Below are positions 42,665 to 51,175 of a stretch of 64,000 nucleotides of DNA, one piece after another; the stretch's first letter is position 1; every line of letters starts with the position of its first letter. Under the pieces are notes generated by a model, which made no database searches, was not told the DNA's origin, and saw only the letters and a program-made list of their open reading frames with translations. The DNA comes from an uncultured Oscillibacter sp. Its GTDB lineage: Bacteria; Bacillota; Clostridia; Oscillospirales; Oscillospiraceae. The position numbers were made by a program, and so were the translations under genes. The stretch spans positions 12,955-76,954 of the forward strand of contig CAJTSM010000012.1 in assembly GCA_910578935.1 (NCBI GenBank). Reading direction: 5' to 3'.

Positions 42665-43546
42665 GTGAAGACGGAAGAGGTGGTCCTTCGCGCTAAAACG
42701 AAAGAACAGGCTCTTTTTCGGATGTATTACTCCAGCGCCGAGCCGGGCAGACGGGAGTACATTGAGCACCACCACACGGAAGTGGAGCTTTCGTATATTC
42801 TCTGCGGCTCCTGCGAGTGGCAGATTCGAAAGCGGCCGTTTGTCTGCGGACAGGGCGATATCGTACTTTTGGGCAGTGATGAGGAACATTATATCACGGG
42901 CATTGAGGAATGCGAGCCCTTGAAACTGCTCAATCTCCGCTTTGAGCCGCGGTTTATCTGGTCCCCGGGGAACGATCTGTTTGACCCCCGTTATCTGGGA
43001 ATCTTCCTGCATCATGGGGGAGATTTTGAGAACCGGCTTCCGGCCGGAGACGCCGCAGCCGGTTTCGTGGCGCGGCTGATGCTGGAGATGTACCAAGAGT
43101 GCGCCGCCGCCAAGCCGGAGTATGAATTGATTGTCAAAGCGGAGCTGCTGATGATCCTGGGCCTGTTGGGACGGAAATTTGCCGATTTTGTCCACGCTTC
43201 CACACCGACTTCTGCGGAGCACCTGCGCCGGTTGGATGAAGCGCTTACCTATATCAACGAAAATCTTGCGTCCCACCTGACTCTGACGAAAATTGCCCGG
43301 GCGGCGGGAATGAGCAACAGTTATTTTTCCACCATATTCAAAGCGATGAACGGGGTGTCCGTATGGGATTATGTCACCGGAAAACGGGTTGAGCTGGCTA
43401 AAAAATATATTCGGGAAAACGAGAAGAGCATTACGGAAATTTCCGGCTTGTGCGGCTTTAATACCATCGCGAATTTTAACCGCAGCTTTAAAATGGTTAC
43501 TCATTGTACTCCATCCGGTTACCGGAAAACATGGATGGAGGATTAG
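42665..43546 (+). CDS. AraC family transcriptional regulator
   Basis: 293 residues, GTG start behind AAAGGAGACAAGAA. N-terminal cupin-like sensing domain (EHHHTEVELSYILCGSCEW; GQGDIVLLGSDEEHYI) and a C-terminal pair of helix-turn-helix motifs (LTLTKIARAAGMSNSYFSTIF and SITEISGLCGFNTIANFNRSFK). Divergent from the enolase-superfamily dehydratase, which it likely controls. Its stop codon TAG (43544-43546) is the first three bases of an inverted-repeat element, so the C-terminus may have been altered by insertion. Confidence 0.88.
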   Translation: MKTEEVVLRAKTKEQALFRMYYSSAEPGRREYIEHHHTEVELSYILCGSCEWQIRKRPFVCGQGDIVLLGSDEEHYITGIEECEPLKLLNLRFEPRFIWSPGNDLFDPRYLGIFLHHGGDFENRLPAGDAAAGFVARLMLEMYQECAAAKPEYELIVKAELLMILGLLGRKFADFVHASTPTSAEHLRRLDEALTYINENLASHLTLTKIARAAGMSNSYFSTIFKAMNGVSVWDYVTGKRVELAKKYIRENEKSITEISGLCGFNTIANFNRSFKMVTHCTPSGYRKTWMED

Positions 43547-43708
43547 GGGCTGTTTGAAAAATAGCGGAATGCCCAACGGCGAGAGGTTTTTTCGCTGGGC
43601 AAGGCGATTTTCCGCAGGAATCCTGGCGGATTTCAAGGGAGATCAACGAAGCGTCAGCGGAAAAATATCCGCCGATTGGGTGTTTTGGCATTTTTCAAAC
43701 AGCCCCTA
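43544..43708. repeat. Inverted-repeat element, copy B (overlaps araC-type stop codon)
   Basis: 165 bp bounded by TAGGGGCTGTTTGAAAAAT and its inverted copy ATTTTTCAAACAGCCCCTA. Inner segments GGAATGCCCAACGGCGAGAG and GCGGAAAAATATCCGCCG match copy D. No coding capacity. The first bases are the TAG stop of the AraC gene. Confidence 0.8.
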
Positions 43709-43774
43709 GAGTCTATTTGAAAAATGGCAAGACACCCCAAGACGGAGTTTTGACGGTTTTCAAACAAGGGCTAG
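43706..43774. repeat. Inverted-repeat element, short copy C
   Basis: 69 bp abutting copy B: CTAGAGTCTATTTGAAAAATGG at the left and GGTTTTCAAACAAGGGCTAG at the right, with only ACACCCCAAGACGGAG-type interior. Looks like an internally deleted member of the same family. Confidence 0.65.
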
Positions 43775-43793
43775 AGAGAAGGAGGTAAGGTAT

Positions 43794-44756
43794 TTGGAAA
43801 AACAACTGTACATCGCGTCACAGGATCGGGCGGGAGGAATCCTTCAATGCGCGCTGACGGAAAACGGAAGCCTGCGCCGGATAAACACCTATCCCCTGGA
43901 CCGGGCGGCGTTCCTCTGCGCGGACGGGGAGACGCTTTACGCCATATTGCGGGAGCCGTTTCAAATGCAGAGCGGGGTGGTGGCCTTTGACATACGGCCG
44001 GACGGCACGCTGGGCGGACAGAGGGGGCCGGAACCCGTGCACGGGACGATCTCGGCGCATATCTTCGCCCGGGACGGCAGAATCTATTGCGCCAACTATC
44101 TCAGCGGTTCCGTGACGCTGCTACCGGACCGGATCGCCGCCTATAGCGGAAGCGGGCCGCACCCGCGTCAGGACTGCTCTCACCCGCACTGTATTACCGC
44201 CACCCCAGACGGGCAGTACATCTGTGTCAGCGACCTGGGCACGGACAGCATTTACGTCTGTACGGAGGACCTGGAAATCGTTTCGATTTCCAAAACGCCA
44301 GCCGGAAGCGGGCCGAGGCACCTTGTGTTTTCGGCAGACGGGTGCTTTGCCTATGGTTCCAATGAACTGAATTCCACTGTATCGGTGTTCCGCTACACGG
44401 AGGGACGGCTTACATATTTACGGAGCTGCTCCACGCTGCCGGAATCGTTTCATGGGGAGAACGCCGCCTCCGCGATTCGTTTGAACGAATCCTCCACCCG
44501 GCTATATGTGTCCAACCGGGGTCATGACAGTGTGGCGGAATACGCAGTGGAGGGAGACTGCCTGACTCTTTTGGGGCACCGCTCCAGCTGCGGAAGATCG
44601 CCCCGCGAGATTCATGTAGTTGGAAACTGGCTGCTGTGCGCGAATGAGGATTCCGACAACATCTGCGTGTTTTCTCTGGAGGATGGCGCCGCCGCCCAGC
44701 CGGTGGAGTGTTTCCCTGTCAAAAGGCCCTGGTGCATCCTCCCAGGGACCCGGTGA
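43794..44756 (+). CDS. Lactonase-type seven-bladed beta-propeller protein
   Basis: 320 residues, TTG start behind AAGGAGGTAAGG. Repeated blade motifs (YIASQDRAGGILQCAL, YICVSDLGTDSIYVC, FAYGSNELNSTVSVFRY, LYVSNRGHDSVAEYAV, LLCANEDSDNICVFSL) identify the lactonase/YbhE family that includes 6-phosphogluconolactonase. No signal peptide, so cytosolic. Near an SDR, a sugar-acid dehydratase and an aldolase-like protein, it may open an aldonolactone to the acid in the same pathway. Confidence 0.8.
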   Translation: MEKQLYIASQDRAGGILQCALTENGSLRRINTYPLDRAAFLCADGETLYAILREPFQMQSGVVAFDIRPDGTLGGQRGPEPVHGTISAHIFARDGRIYCANYLSGSVTLLPDRIAAYSGSGPHPRQDCSHPHCITATPDGQYICVSDLGTDSIYVCTEDLEIVSISKTPAGSGPRHLVFSADGCFAYGSNELNSTVSVFRYTEGRLTYLRSCSTLPESFHGENAASAIRLNESSTRLYVSNRGHDSVAEYAVEGDCLTLLGHRSSCGRSPREIHVVGNWLLCANEDSDNICVFSLEDGAAAQPVECFPVKRPWCILPGTR

Positions 44757-44805
44757 GATCATCAGCGCACCGGCTATAAAATGAGCCCGTACTGGGCACA
44801 CTGTC

Positions 44806-44845
44806 AAGAGCCCGAAGGAGCAAAAGCGTCCTTCGCGGCTCTTTT
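44806..44845 (+). terminator. Terminator of the lactonase gene
   Basis: AAGAGCCCGAAGGA pairs with TCCTTCGCGGCTCTT (one bulged base), followed by TT. Confidence 0.75.
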
Positions 44846-44851
44846 AAACTA

Positions 44852-45019
44852 TTTAGGCCTTGTTTGAACATTGGCGGAATGCCCGACGGCGAGAGATGTT
44901 TTTGTCAATCAAGGAAAATTTCCCCAGGCGGGCTGCCGCCCGGCAAGAAAATTTAACGCGGAGTGACGGAAAAATATCCACCGTTAGGGCGCTTTGGCAT
45001 TTTTCAAACAAGACCTAAA
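44852..45019. repeat. Inverted-repeat element, copy D
   Basis: 168 bp bounded by TTTAGGCCTTGTTTGAAC and ATTTTTCAAACAAGACCTAAA. The interior holds GGCGGGCTGCCGCCCGGCAAG (an inner hairpin also found in copy A1) and a GACGGAAAAATATCCACCG block shared with copy B. Likely a non-autonomous mobile element or RNA-level structure. Confidence 0.75.
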
Positions 45020-45182
45020 GTCTGTTATAGACCTGTAAAAACGCTGTCTTAGAGTGTCCGTTTCCGTCAGGACTTGTGTTGATTTGTCTTGAAGTCCGTC
45101 AGGATTCCTGCGTCAAACCGCCTTGCCCGGCAGAAGAATCCGACCCAATCTGCCATTTCGCCAGTTTTACAACAGACTTTAG
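45015..45182. repeat. Inverted-repeat element, copy E (second terminal-repeat subtype)
   Basis: 168 bp sharing CTAAA with copy D. Ends CTAAAGTCTGTTATAGACCTG and CAGTTTTACAACAGACTTTAG are inverted. The interior, read on the minus strand (GGGCAAGGCGGTTTGACGC, AGGAATCCTGACGGACTTC), matches copy B, so it is the same family in opposite orientation with different tips. Confidence 0.65.
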
Positions 45183-45223
45183 CCGGGGAGACGGCTCATG
45201 CGGCGGACGCGCGGCTTATGGGT

Positions 45224-45973
45224 TTATGAGCCGGCGGACAGCCGGCGGCTGATTTCCCGGGCGGCCACCCTGCCCCTTTTTTTGATTTCAGCCTGGTACT
45301 CCGGAGAATCCATCTCCGCAGAGTAGAGAACGCCGACAGCAGCGGTGATTTTGCCGCCGTCCGCTATGCCAAAGGCAAAGGAACGATGAGGCGGAGTATG
45401 TACGTACAAAGAACAATAGCCGGAGCTGCGGATGGATTGCAGCTGCTTTTCCAGCTCCGGAGTAATTTCCGTTATACCGCTTTCCCCGACGCGTTTGCGG
45501 TGGCTGAAGATCGAACGCATGGTTTCCGCATCCATATTGGCCAGGAGAAGAAGCCCGGTGGCGGTAGCTTCCAGGCGGCCTTGAATAATGCTTCCATCAC
45601 TTCTGGGAAGGAGATTTGCCTTATCAATGTGGTAGGGGATGTATTTTTTCCCGTTGCAGACGACGGAAATAAATACAGAGGCGTCTGTGTTTTTATGCAG
45701 CCATTTCAAAATAGGCGTGGCCACGGTTACAATACTGTTTCGGTAGGGACCGTAACGGGAAAGCATATAGGCCCATGGGCCCAGGCGGTAACCCTCTTTC
45801 CGGGAAACGCGCTCCACATAAAAGGATTCGCAGAGCGTATCAACGATGTGGGCGCAGGTGGATTTGTTGATGCCGGCCTGTTCAGCCAACTGGCCCAGCG
45901 TAACGGGAGTGTCGGGACAATTGGATAGAATGGTTAAAATGTCCATGGCTTTTTTGATAGATTTAATCATCAT
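45224..45973 (-). CDS. IclR family transcriptional regulator (TRAP/sugar-acid cluster)
   Basis: 249 residues. N-terminal winged helix-turn-helix (VTLGQLAEQAGINKSTCAHIVDTL) and an effector-binding domain (IILKWLHKNTDASVFISVV-type segment, GRLEATATGLLLLANM, SFAFGIADGG). Overlapping ATGs at 45973/45970 follow CGGAGGTGTT. Divergent from the TRAP operon. A 15-bp palindrome upstream of both the TRAP and SDR promoters is its most likely binding site. Confidence 0.88.
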   Translation of the reverse strand: MMIKSIKKAMDILTILSNCPDTPVTLGQLAEQAGINKSTCAHIVDTLCESFYVERVSRKEGYRLGPWAYMLSRYGPYRNSIVTVATPILKWLHKNTDASVFISVVCNGKKYIPYHIDKANLLPRSDGSIIQGRLEATATGLLLLANMDAETMRSIFSHRKRVGESGITEITPELEKQLQSIRSSGYCSLYVHTPPHRSFAFGIADGGKITAAVGVLYSAEMDSPEYQAEIKKRGRVAAREISRRLSAGS

Positions 45974-45984
45974 AACACCTCCGA

Positions 45985-46010
45985 AAAAAGCCCCTGCACA
46001 CTTGCAGGGG
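45985..46010 (-). terminator. Terminator-like hairpin in the leader of the iclR-type gene
   Basis: CCCCTGCAAGTGTGCAGGGG on the minus strand (45991-46010) followed by CTTTTTTC, ending only about 12 nt from the start codon and just before the ribosome binding site. It can act as an attenuator or as a barrier to read-through into the gene. Confidence 0.6.
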
Positions 46011-46199
46011 ACTGCGTTTCTCTATATGAAACGGCAAAAAAATTATATACGGAAAAAAAGCAGTTTGCAAGACGGATGTTTGAGGAAGAAAAAGAATTAG
46101 GAAGATTTTTCTGAAGCGGCCCGTATATACACCGGAATTTTCCCTATATCTGGGAGGGAAATGATTGCCTGAGCCGCGATTTCACAATAGGAAGCCAAT

Positions 46200-46248
46200 A
46201 TTTCATAATATGAAATTTATTGACATCTACTATGACAGGGTGCAATAT
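46200..46248 (+). promoter_or_regulatory. Promoter and palindromic operator of the TRAP operon
   Basis: Palindrome ATTTCATAATATGAAAT (46200-46216), then TTGACA (46220-46225) 4 nt past its 15-bp core, and an A/T-rich -10 region (CAATATA from 46243). It matches the arrangement upstream of the SDR gene (40964-41011). The rest of the 45974-46309 gap is the divergent leader pair. Confidence 0.6.
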
Positions 46249-46309
46249 AAAATTACGAAATGGCAAAAATGACGGCCATTCAAACATGATTTTGGAAGGA
46301 GATATTGAT

Positions 46310-47377
46310 GTGAAAAAGTTTCTTTCGATTGCGCTTGCTTTGGTGATTGTGCTGAGCCTCTGTGCTTGCGGCGGCAAGCCTGCGCAGAGCCAGACGCCGA
46401 AGGCGGAAGGTGAAACGCCGAAGGAAGAGAACAAAGGCGGAGAACCCGCTTCCGCCGACCCGATTACGCTGCGCTTCGCTTTTTCCGAAGCTCCTGAGAG
46501 CCAGACTGCCAAAGTCATGGCGGGGGTGAAGGAACGTGTGGAGTCCCGCACGGAAGGCCGCGTCGTTATTGAACCGCACTGGTCGAATGAGCTGGGCTCG
46601 ATCAACGACTGCATTGAGCAGATCGCGCTGGGCGGAAATATTGTCAGCTCCACTTCGGCCTCCTCCTGGGCGCCTTACGGCTGTGCGGATATGACCGCTA
46701 TGGACAGCATGTTTGCCTTCAGCTCCACCGATGAAATTGCCAATTTCAACGACTCCGAGATGTGGAAGACGATGGTAAAGGAGCTGGAGGACAACGGTAA
46801 AATTCACATGATCTGCATGAACTGGGCCGCTGCGCCCCGGGTTGTCCTGGCCAACAAGCCCATCAACTCCGTGGCGGATCTGAAGGGACTGCTGGTCCGC
46901 GTTCCCACTGAAACCTATGCGGCGTGGTTCTCTGCCCTGGCGGCGGCCCCGGTTTCCGGCATTCCGTTCTCCGAGGTTTATACCAACATTGAGTCCGGCG
47001 TGATTGAGGCCGCCGAAGCACCGTTTGCCACCCTTTCCGACTACTCCGTGCAGGAGGTTGCCAAATACGCCTTTACCTCCAACCATACCTATGCGGCGGC
47101 TTGCTTTGGAACGTCCACCGCTATTTGGGGTATGATTTCCGAAGAGGACCAAAAGATCATCGAGGAAGAACTGGCCGCCGGCGGCGAGGAATTCACCGCC
47201 ATGTGCGCCGCCAGCAATGCGGAATATGTAAAAGCGTTCCAGGATGCCGGCGTGACCGTGGTGGAACCCTCTGCCGACGACCTTGCCGCCATGCAGGCGG
47301 CTGCCGCTCAGGCCGCTGCGGACCTGGGGCTGCGCGACGGCGTTATGGATGAGATCAAAGCCGCTTCCGCCAGCTGA
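46310..47377 (+). CDS. TRAP transporter substrate-binding lipoprotein (DctP family)
   Basis: 355 residues, GTG start behind GGAAGGAGATATTGAT. Lipobox LCACGG in KKFLSIALALVIVLSLCACG, then an acidic linker and the DctP fold (ITLRFAFSEAPESQTAKVMAGV; VADLKGLLVRVPTETYAAWFSAL; PFSEVYTNIESGVIEAAEAP). The Arg in LLVRVP corresponds to the conserved carboxylate-binding Arg. First gene of the operon, separated from the membrane subunits by a hairpin. Binds an organic or sugar acid. Confidence 0.9.
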   Translation: MKKFLSIALALVIVLSLCACGGKPAQSQTPKAEGETPKEENKGGEPASADPITLRFAFSEAPESQTAKVMAGVKERVESRTEGRVVIEPHWSNELGSINDCIEQIALGGNIVSSTSASSWAPYGCADMTAMDSMFAFSSTDEIANFNDSEMWKTMVKELEDNGKIHMICMNWAAAPRVVLANKPINSVADLKGLLVRVPTETYAAWFSALAAAPVSGIPFSEVYTNIESGVIEAAEAPFATLSDYSVQEVAKYAFTSNHTYAAACFGTSTAIWGMISEEDQKIIEEELAAGGEEFTAMCAASNAEYVKAFQDAGVTVVEPSADDLAAMQAAAAQAAADLGLRDGVMDEIKAASAS

Positions 47378-47408
47378 CCGCAGAATTTTTAAAACCACGT
47401 AAAGCCCG

Positions 47409-47446
47409 AAATCGGGGAGGGAGGATTCCCCTTCCCGATTTTTTTA
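47409..47446 (+). terminator. Leaky terminator between DctP and DctQ genes
   Basis: AAATCGGGGAGGGA pairs imperfectly with TCCCCTTCCCGATTT and ends in TTTTTTT. Partial read-through would give more binding protein than membrane subunits, a common arrangement in binding-protein-dependent transporters. Confidence 0.65.
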
Positions 47447-47476
47447 TCCGGTTTTCTGTTGCGTTGAGGTGAAACA

Positions 47477-48058
47477 ATGAAAAAATTGAAATGGCTCATT
47501 CTCCATATTGAAGAAATTATTGCGGGTACGGCTCTGGCGGTTATGATGTGCGCCATTTTTTATAATGTCATTATGCGGTATTGTTTCCGCAGCCCCACCA
47601 AATGGGCGGATGAGCTGTCTATGATCTGCCTTGCCTGGCTGACCTTTATGGGCGCCGCCTCCGCCTACAAAAAGAATCTGCACTTCGGAATTGATATTAT
47701 TCTGGATAAACTGCCGCTCAGGGGCCGGATGCTTCTTCGCCAGGTTACAAATCTGGTATTTGTGGTGCTGTTCGGCTTTGTCACCTACCTGGGATTTAAT
47801 CTGTATCAGAACGCGGTGAAGGTGTTTAACTACACCGGATGGTCCTATAAAATCATGGACGCGGCCCTGCCCCTGGGTTTTTTGAGCATGACGGTTTATG
47901 CCGTGTACTTTTTGGCGCAGTCGTTCCGGGACAAAGACGCGTATCAAAAGCGTTATGAGAGCAGCTATGAGGAGGAAATGGTGGACGCGGAATTGGTAAA
48001 AGCCAGTGAGGAACTTTTCAAAAGGGACGAGGCGGAGGAAGGAGGCGAGGCAAAATGA
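47477..48058 (+). CDS. TRAP transporter small permease (DctQ family)
   Basis: 193 residues with four membrane segments (LILHIEEIIAGTALAVMMCAIF first) and the DctQ motif RSPTKWADELSMICLAWLTFMGAA. C-terminal acidic tail. It overlaps the DctM gene by 4 nt (ATGA). Confidence 0.9.
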   Translation: MKKLKWLILHIEEIIAGTALAVMMCAIFYNVIMRYCFRSPTKWADELSMICLAWLTFMGAASAYKKNLHFGIDIILDKLPLRGRMLLRQVTNLVFVVLFGFVTYLGFNLYQNAVKVFNYTGWSYKIMDAALPLGFLSMTVYAVYFLAQSFRDKDAYQKRYESSYEEEMVDAELVKASEELFKRDEAEEGGEAK

Positions 48059-49347
48059 CGTTATGGCCTGTGATCGGCGTGCTGGTTCTGTTTTTCCTGG
48101 GAATTCCCTGCGCGTTTGCTATGATGATCGTCTGCATTCCTTACTTTCTGATGGACCCTTATATCAGCGCCACCGTCATCACCCAAAAGATGCTGGCGAG
48201 CTGTGAGTCCCAGTCCCTGATGGCGATTCCGTTTTTCATCACCGCCGGCGCGATCATGAACTACTCCGGCATTTCTGAAAAGCTGATGGAGTTTGCCGAC
48301 GGCCTGGTGGGGCACCTGACGGGCGGTTTGGGCCATGTGAATGTGCTGATCTCCACGCTGATGGGCGGAATTTCCGGTTCCGGAGCCGCCGACTGTGCCA
48401 TGGAATGCAAAATCCTGGTGCCGGAAATGCTGAAGTACGGATACAGCAAACCGTATTCTGCGGCCATTACCGCGGCCACCGCGTGTATTACTCCCATTAT
48501 CCCGCCGGGAATCAATTTGATTCTGTTCGCCTGTATGTGCGAGTGTTCGGTGGGACGGCTGCTGGCTGCCGGGTATGTCCCGGGCGCGCTGCTGGCGGTG
48601 GCGTTTTTAGGGCTGAATTATTGGATTTCCAAAAAACGCGGCTATGTGGGCGCCCGGAAAAAGATGATGCCGGCAAAGCATCTGCTCAAGCTGTTCCTTC
48701 AGGCCGCGTGGGCGCTGTTCCTGCCCTTTGGTTTGATTATGGCGCTGCGTTTCGGCGTTTGCACGCCCACGGAAGGCGGCGTGCTGATGGGATTTTACTC
48801 TCTCTTTGTCGGCAAGTTTATCTATAAGAAACTGGAACTGCGGAAGCTGCCGCAGATTTTGGTGGAGGCAGTGAATTCCACCGCTCCCGTTATGCTGATT
48901 CTCTGCGCGGCCAATTTGTTCAGCTACTACATGTCCTGGGAAACCATTCCCACGCAGCTCACCAGCCTGCTGCTGACGCTGACCAGCAACAAATATGTAT
49001 TCCTCCTCCTGTGCAACATTCTCTTCTTGATTGTAGGCTGTTTTATGGACGCAATGGCCGTCATGATCGTCATTGCGCCGCTGCTGGCGCCGGTAGTCCG
49101 GGCGCTGGGGATTGACATCACCCATTTCGGGCTTATGATGTGCTTTAACGTGGGCTTGGCCGCTATCACGCCCCCGTTCGGCACGTATATTTTCATGGTT
49201 TCCGGTCTGCTGAAGATGAAAACCTCCGAGATGATCCGGGAAATCTGGCCCTTTATCGGCGTGGCGATTGCGGTGCTGCTGCTGATTACCTATGTGCCCG
49301 GATTCTCCACCTTTGTGCCGAACTTGATGTATGGCGCGGCCGGGTAA
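48055..49347 (+). CDS. TRAP transporter large permease (DctM family)
   Basis: 430 residues, about 12 membrane helices, with the family motifs MAIPFFITAGAIMNYSGISEKL, GHLTGGLGHVNVLISTLMGGISGSGAADCA, TACITPIIPPGINLILF and GLAAITPPFGTYIFM. It drives sodium-coupled uptake of the DctP-bound acid. Confidence 0.94.
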   Translation: MTLWPVIGVLVLFFLGIPCAFAMMIVCIPYFLMDPYISATVITQKMLASCESQSLMAIPFFITAGAIMNYSGISEKLMEFADGLVGHLTGGLGHVNVLISTLMGGISGSGAADCAMECKILVPEMLKYGYSKPYSAAITAATACITPIIPPGINLILFACMCECSVGRLLAAGYVPGALLAVAFLGLNYWISKKRGYVGARKKMMPAKHLLKLFLQAAWALFLPFGLIMALRFGVCTPTEGGVLMGFYSLFVGKFIYKKLELRKLPQILVEAVNSTAPVMLILCAANLFSYYMSWETIPTQLTSLLLTLTSNKYVFLLLCNILFLIVGCFMDAMAVMIVIAPLLAPVVRALGIDITHFGLMMCFNVGLAAITPPFGTYIFMVSGLLKMKTSEMIREIWPFIGVAIAVLLLITYVPGFSTFVPNLMYGAAG

Positions 49348-49441
49348 TGCGGCGGACGGAACCGGAGGGGAACGGCCTGCCTGATTTTCCGGCGCAAGGG
49401 GACGCCGGGCGGATTGGCTAAATGGAAAGGAGGCGCTGCGG

Positions 49442-50173
49442 ATGCTGACAGGAGCCTACGCGGCTGTGGTGACTGCCGCCGTTGAGCGGATTGTGGAGAC
49501 GCAGCAAGGCAGAATCCTTCAGGCGGCGGGGATGGTCAGGGATACCATTACGGCGGATGGGCTGATTTATGTTTTCGGCTGCGGGCACTCCCACATGCTG
49601 GCGGAGGAGACGTTTTACCGGGCCGGCGGGCTTGCCTGCGTCAGTCCCGTATTTCATGAGGCGCTGATGCTGCATGAAAGCGCTTCCAAAAGCAGCGCTC
49701 TGGAAAAGGAAAGCGGATACGGAGAGGAGATCCTGCGGAGATACGCCTTCGCCCCGCCGGACATGCTGATCTGTGTGTCTACGTCCGGAGTGAACGGCGT
49801 TCCGGTGGAAGTGGCCGCCGCCGCAAGGAAACGGGGTGTGAGCGTTGTGGGGATAGCCTCAGAGGCCTATCTGGACCAGATTCCGCGCAACGCGCTGGGC
49901 CTGCATTTGCAGCAGGTGTGCGACGTATGTGTCGACAATGCCGCGCCTCTGGGCGACGCCTGCCTGGAACTGGAAGGGCTTCCGGTGAAGATGACGCCGG
50001 TTTCCACGGTGACAGGGGCGTTTATCATCAACAGCATTTTGGCGGAGGCGGTGCAAATGGCGCTTGAACAGGGCGTTCAGCCGCCGGTTTACCAGAGCGG
50101 AAACGTTCCGGGGGGAAGCCGGTATAACCGGCGGCTGATTGAACGGTATCAGCCGCGCATTAAATGCCTGTGA
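49442..50173 (+). CDS. SIS-domain protein, copy 1 (UPF0309-like)
   Basis: 243 residues. SIS fold signatures: GLIYVFGCGHSHMLAEETFYRAGG, LICVSTSGVNGVPVEVAAAARKRG and a GDACLELEGL segment. C-terminus YQSGNVPGGSRYNRRLIERYQPRI is shared with the SIS protein at 51117. RBS AAAGGAGG. SIS proteins isomerise or regulate phosphosugars; together with the adjacent PfkB kinase, a ketose/aldose phosphate step is possible. Confidence 0.85.
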   Translation: MLTGAYAAVVTAAVERIVETQQGRILQAAGMVRDTITADGLIYVFGCGHSHMLAEETFYRAGGLACVSPVFHEALMLHESASKSSALEKESGYGEEILRRYAFAPPDMLICVSTSGVNGVPVEVAAAARKRGVSVVGIASEAYLDQIPRNALGLHLQQVCDVCVDNAAPLGDACLELEGLPVKMTPVSTVTGAFIINSILAEAVQMALEQGVQPPVYQSGNVPGGSRYNRRLIERYQPRIKCL

Positions 50174-50179
50174 CGGCGG

Positions 50180-51175
50180 ATGGGAATTATGGATATTACG
50201 GTATTGGGGCTTTGCGGCCAGTCCGTTTTTTTGGGGACGGATCATTTTCACACCCCGGGGGAGACGGTTCATGCCGAAACGCTCCACATGGAGCCGGGGG
50301 GAAAGGGATTCAATCAGGCGGTTGCCGCCGCCAGGCTGGGCGCTCAAGTGTCGTTTATCACCTGTGTGGGAGACGATCAGGCCGGAAGAGACTGTCTGCG
50401 CTTTTTGGAGGGAGAGGGAATCCTCCCTGTGGCGCAGGTGAGCCCCGAGGCCGCTACGGCCTATGCCTGCATTCTTACCGACAAGGCGGGGGAAAACCGC
50501 GTCACGGTTTACCGGGGCGCGTCCGGCCTCCTTTCGCCGGAGTTTATCCGCCAAAATGAAGCGGTGATTGCCGGAAGCGGCTTGCTGCTTTTAAATCATG
50601 AATACCCGGCCGGGTGCAATTTGGCGGCGCTGGAACTGGCGGAAAAGCACGGCGTGCCGGTGATCTTGAATCCGGCCCCGGCCAAAAGAATGGACGCGTC
50701 GTTGCTGGAGCGGTTTTCCCTTGTGACGCCGAATTTCTCGGAAGCCGCCGTCATGCTGGGCGGTTTGAGAAATGTGGAGGATCTGCCCGGTCTGTTTCAA
50801 TCCCATGGAATCCGGCGGGCGGTGGTGACGTTAGGCGGCGGCGGGGCGCTTGTGATCGACGGCGGAAAGATGTGGAAGGTTCCCGCGAAACCCTCCACGG
50901 TCAAGGACACGACAGGCGCGGGAGACACATTCACCGCCGCCCTGGCTGTGGCGCTGCTGCGGAAAAAAACGCTGCTGCAAGCGGTGGAGTATGCCGGAAA
51001 CGCGGCTGCGCTGAGCGTAAGTCAAAACTATGTGCTGCCGGGACTGCCCACGGAATCGGAGCTGAAATCCAAATTTACCGCGCTTCCATCAACGGAGATC
51101 AGCGGGAAAGGAATGTATGATGGATTACTCAAACGGATATTTGCCGAAGGTGATGGAACTGCTCAGCCGGATTGA
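50180..51175 (+). CDS. PfkB family sugar kinase with extended C-terminus
   Basis: 331 residues. GGKGFNQAVAAARLGAQVSF (substrate motif) and DTTGAGDTFTAAL (catalytic Asp, anion hole). The normal family end is near TESELKSKF; about 35 residues more (STEISGKGMYDGLLKRIFAEGDGTAQPD) overlap the next gene by 59 nt in another frame, suggesting loss of the original stop. ATG 50180 is 6 nt past the SIS gene; ATG 50189 is an alternative. Confidence 0.85.
   Translation: MGIMDITVLGLCGQSVFLGTDHFHTPGETVHAETLHMEPGGKGFNQAVAAARLGAQVSFITCVGDDQAGRDCLRFLEGEGILPVAQVSPEAATAYACILTDKAGENRVTVYRGASGLLSPEFIRQNEAVIAGSGLLLLNHEYPAGCNLAALELAEKHGVPVILNPAPAKRMDASLLERFSLVTPNFSEAAVMLGGLRNVEDLPGLFQSHGIRRAVVTLGGGGALVIDGGKMWKVPAKPSTVKDTTGAGDTFTAALAVALLRKKTLLQAVEYAGNAAALSVSQNYVLPGLPTESELKSKFTALPSTEISGKGMYDGLLKRIFAEGDGTAQPD

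Noticed and set aside
43544..45182. Repeat cluster as an insertion sequence with a transposase
   Set aside because: The elements are at most about 170 bp, hold no reading frame of useful size, and no transposase is present in the window.
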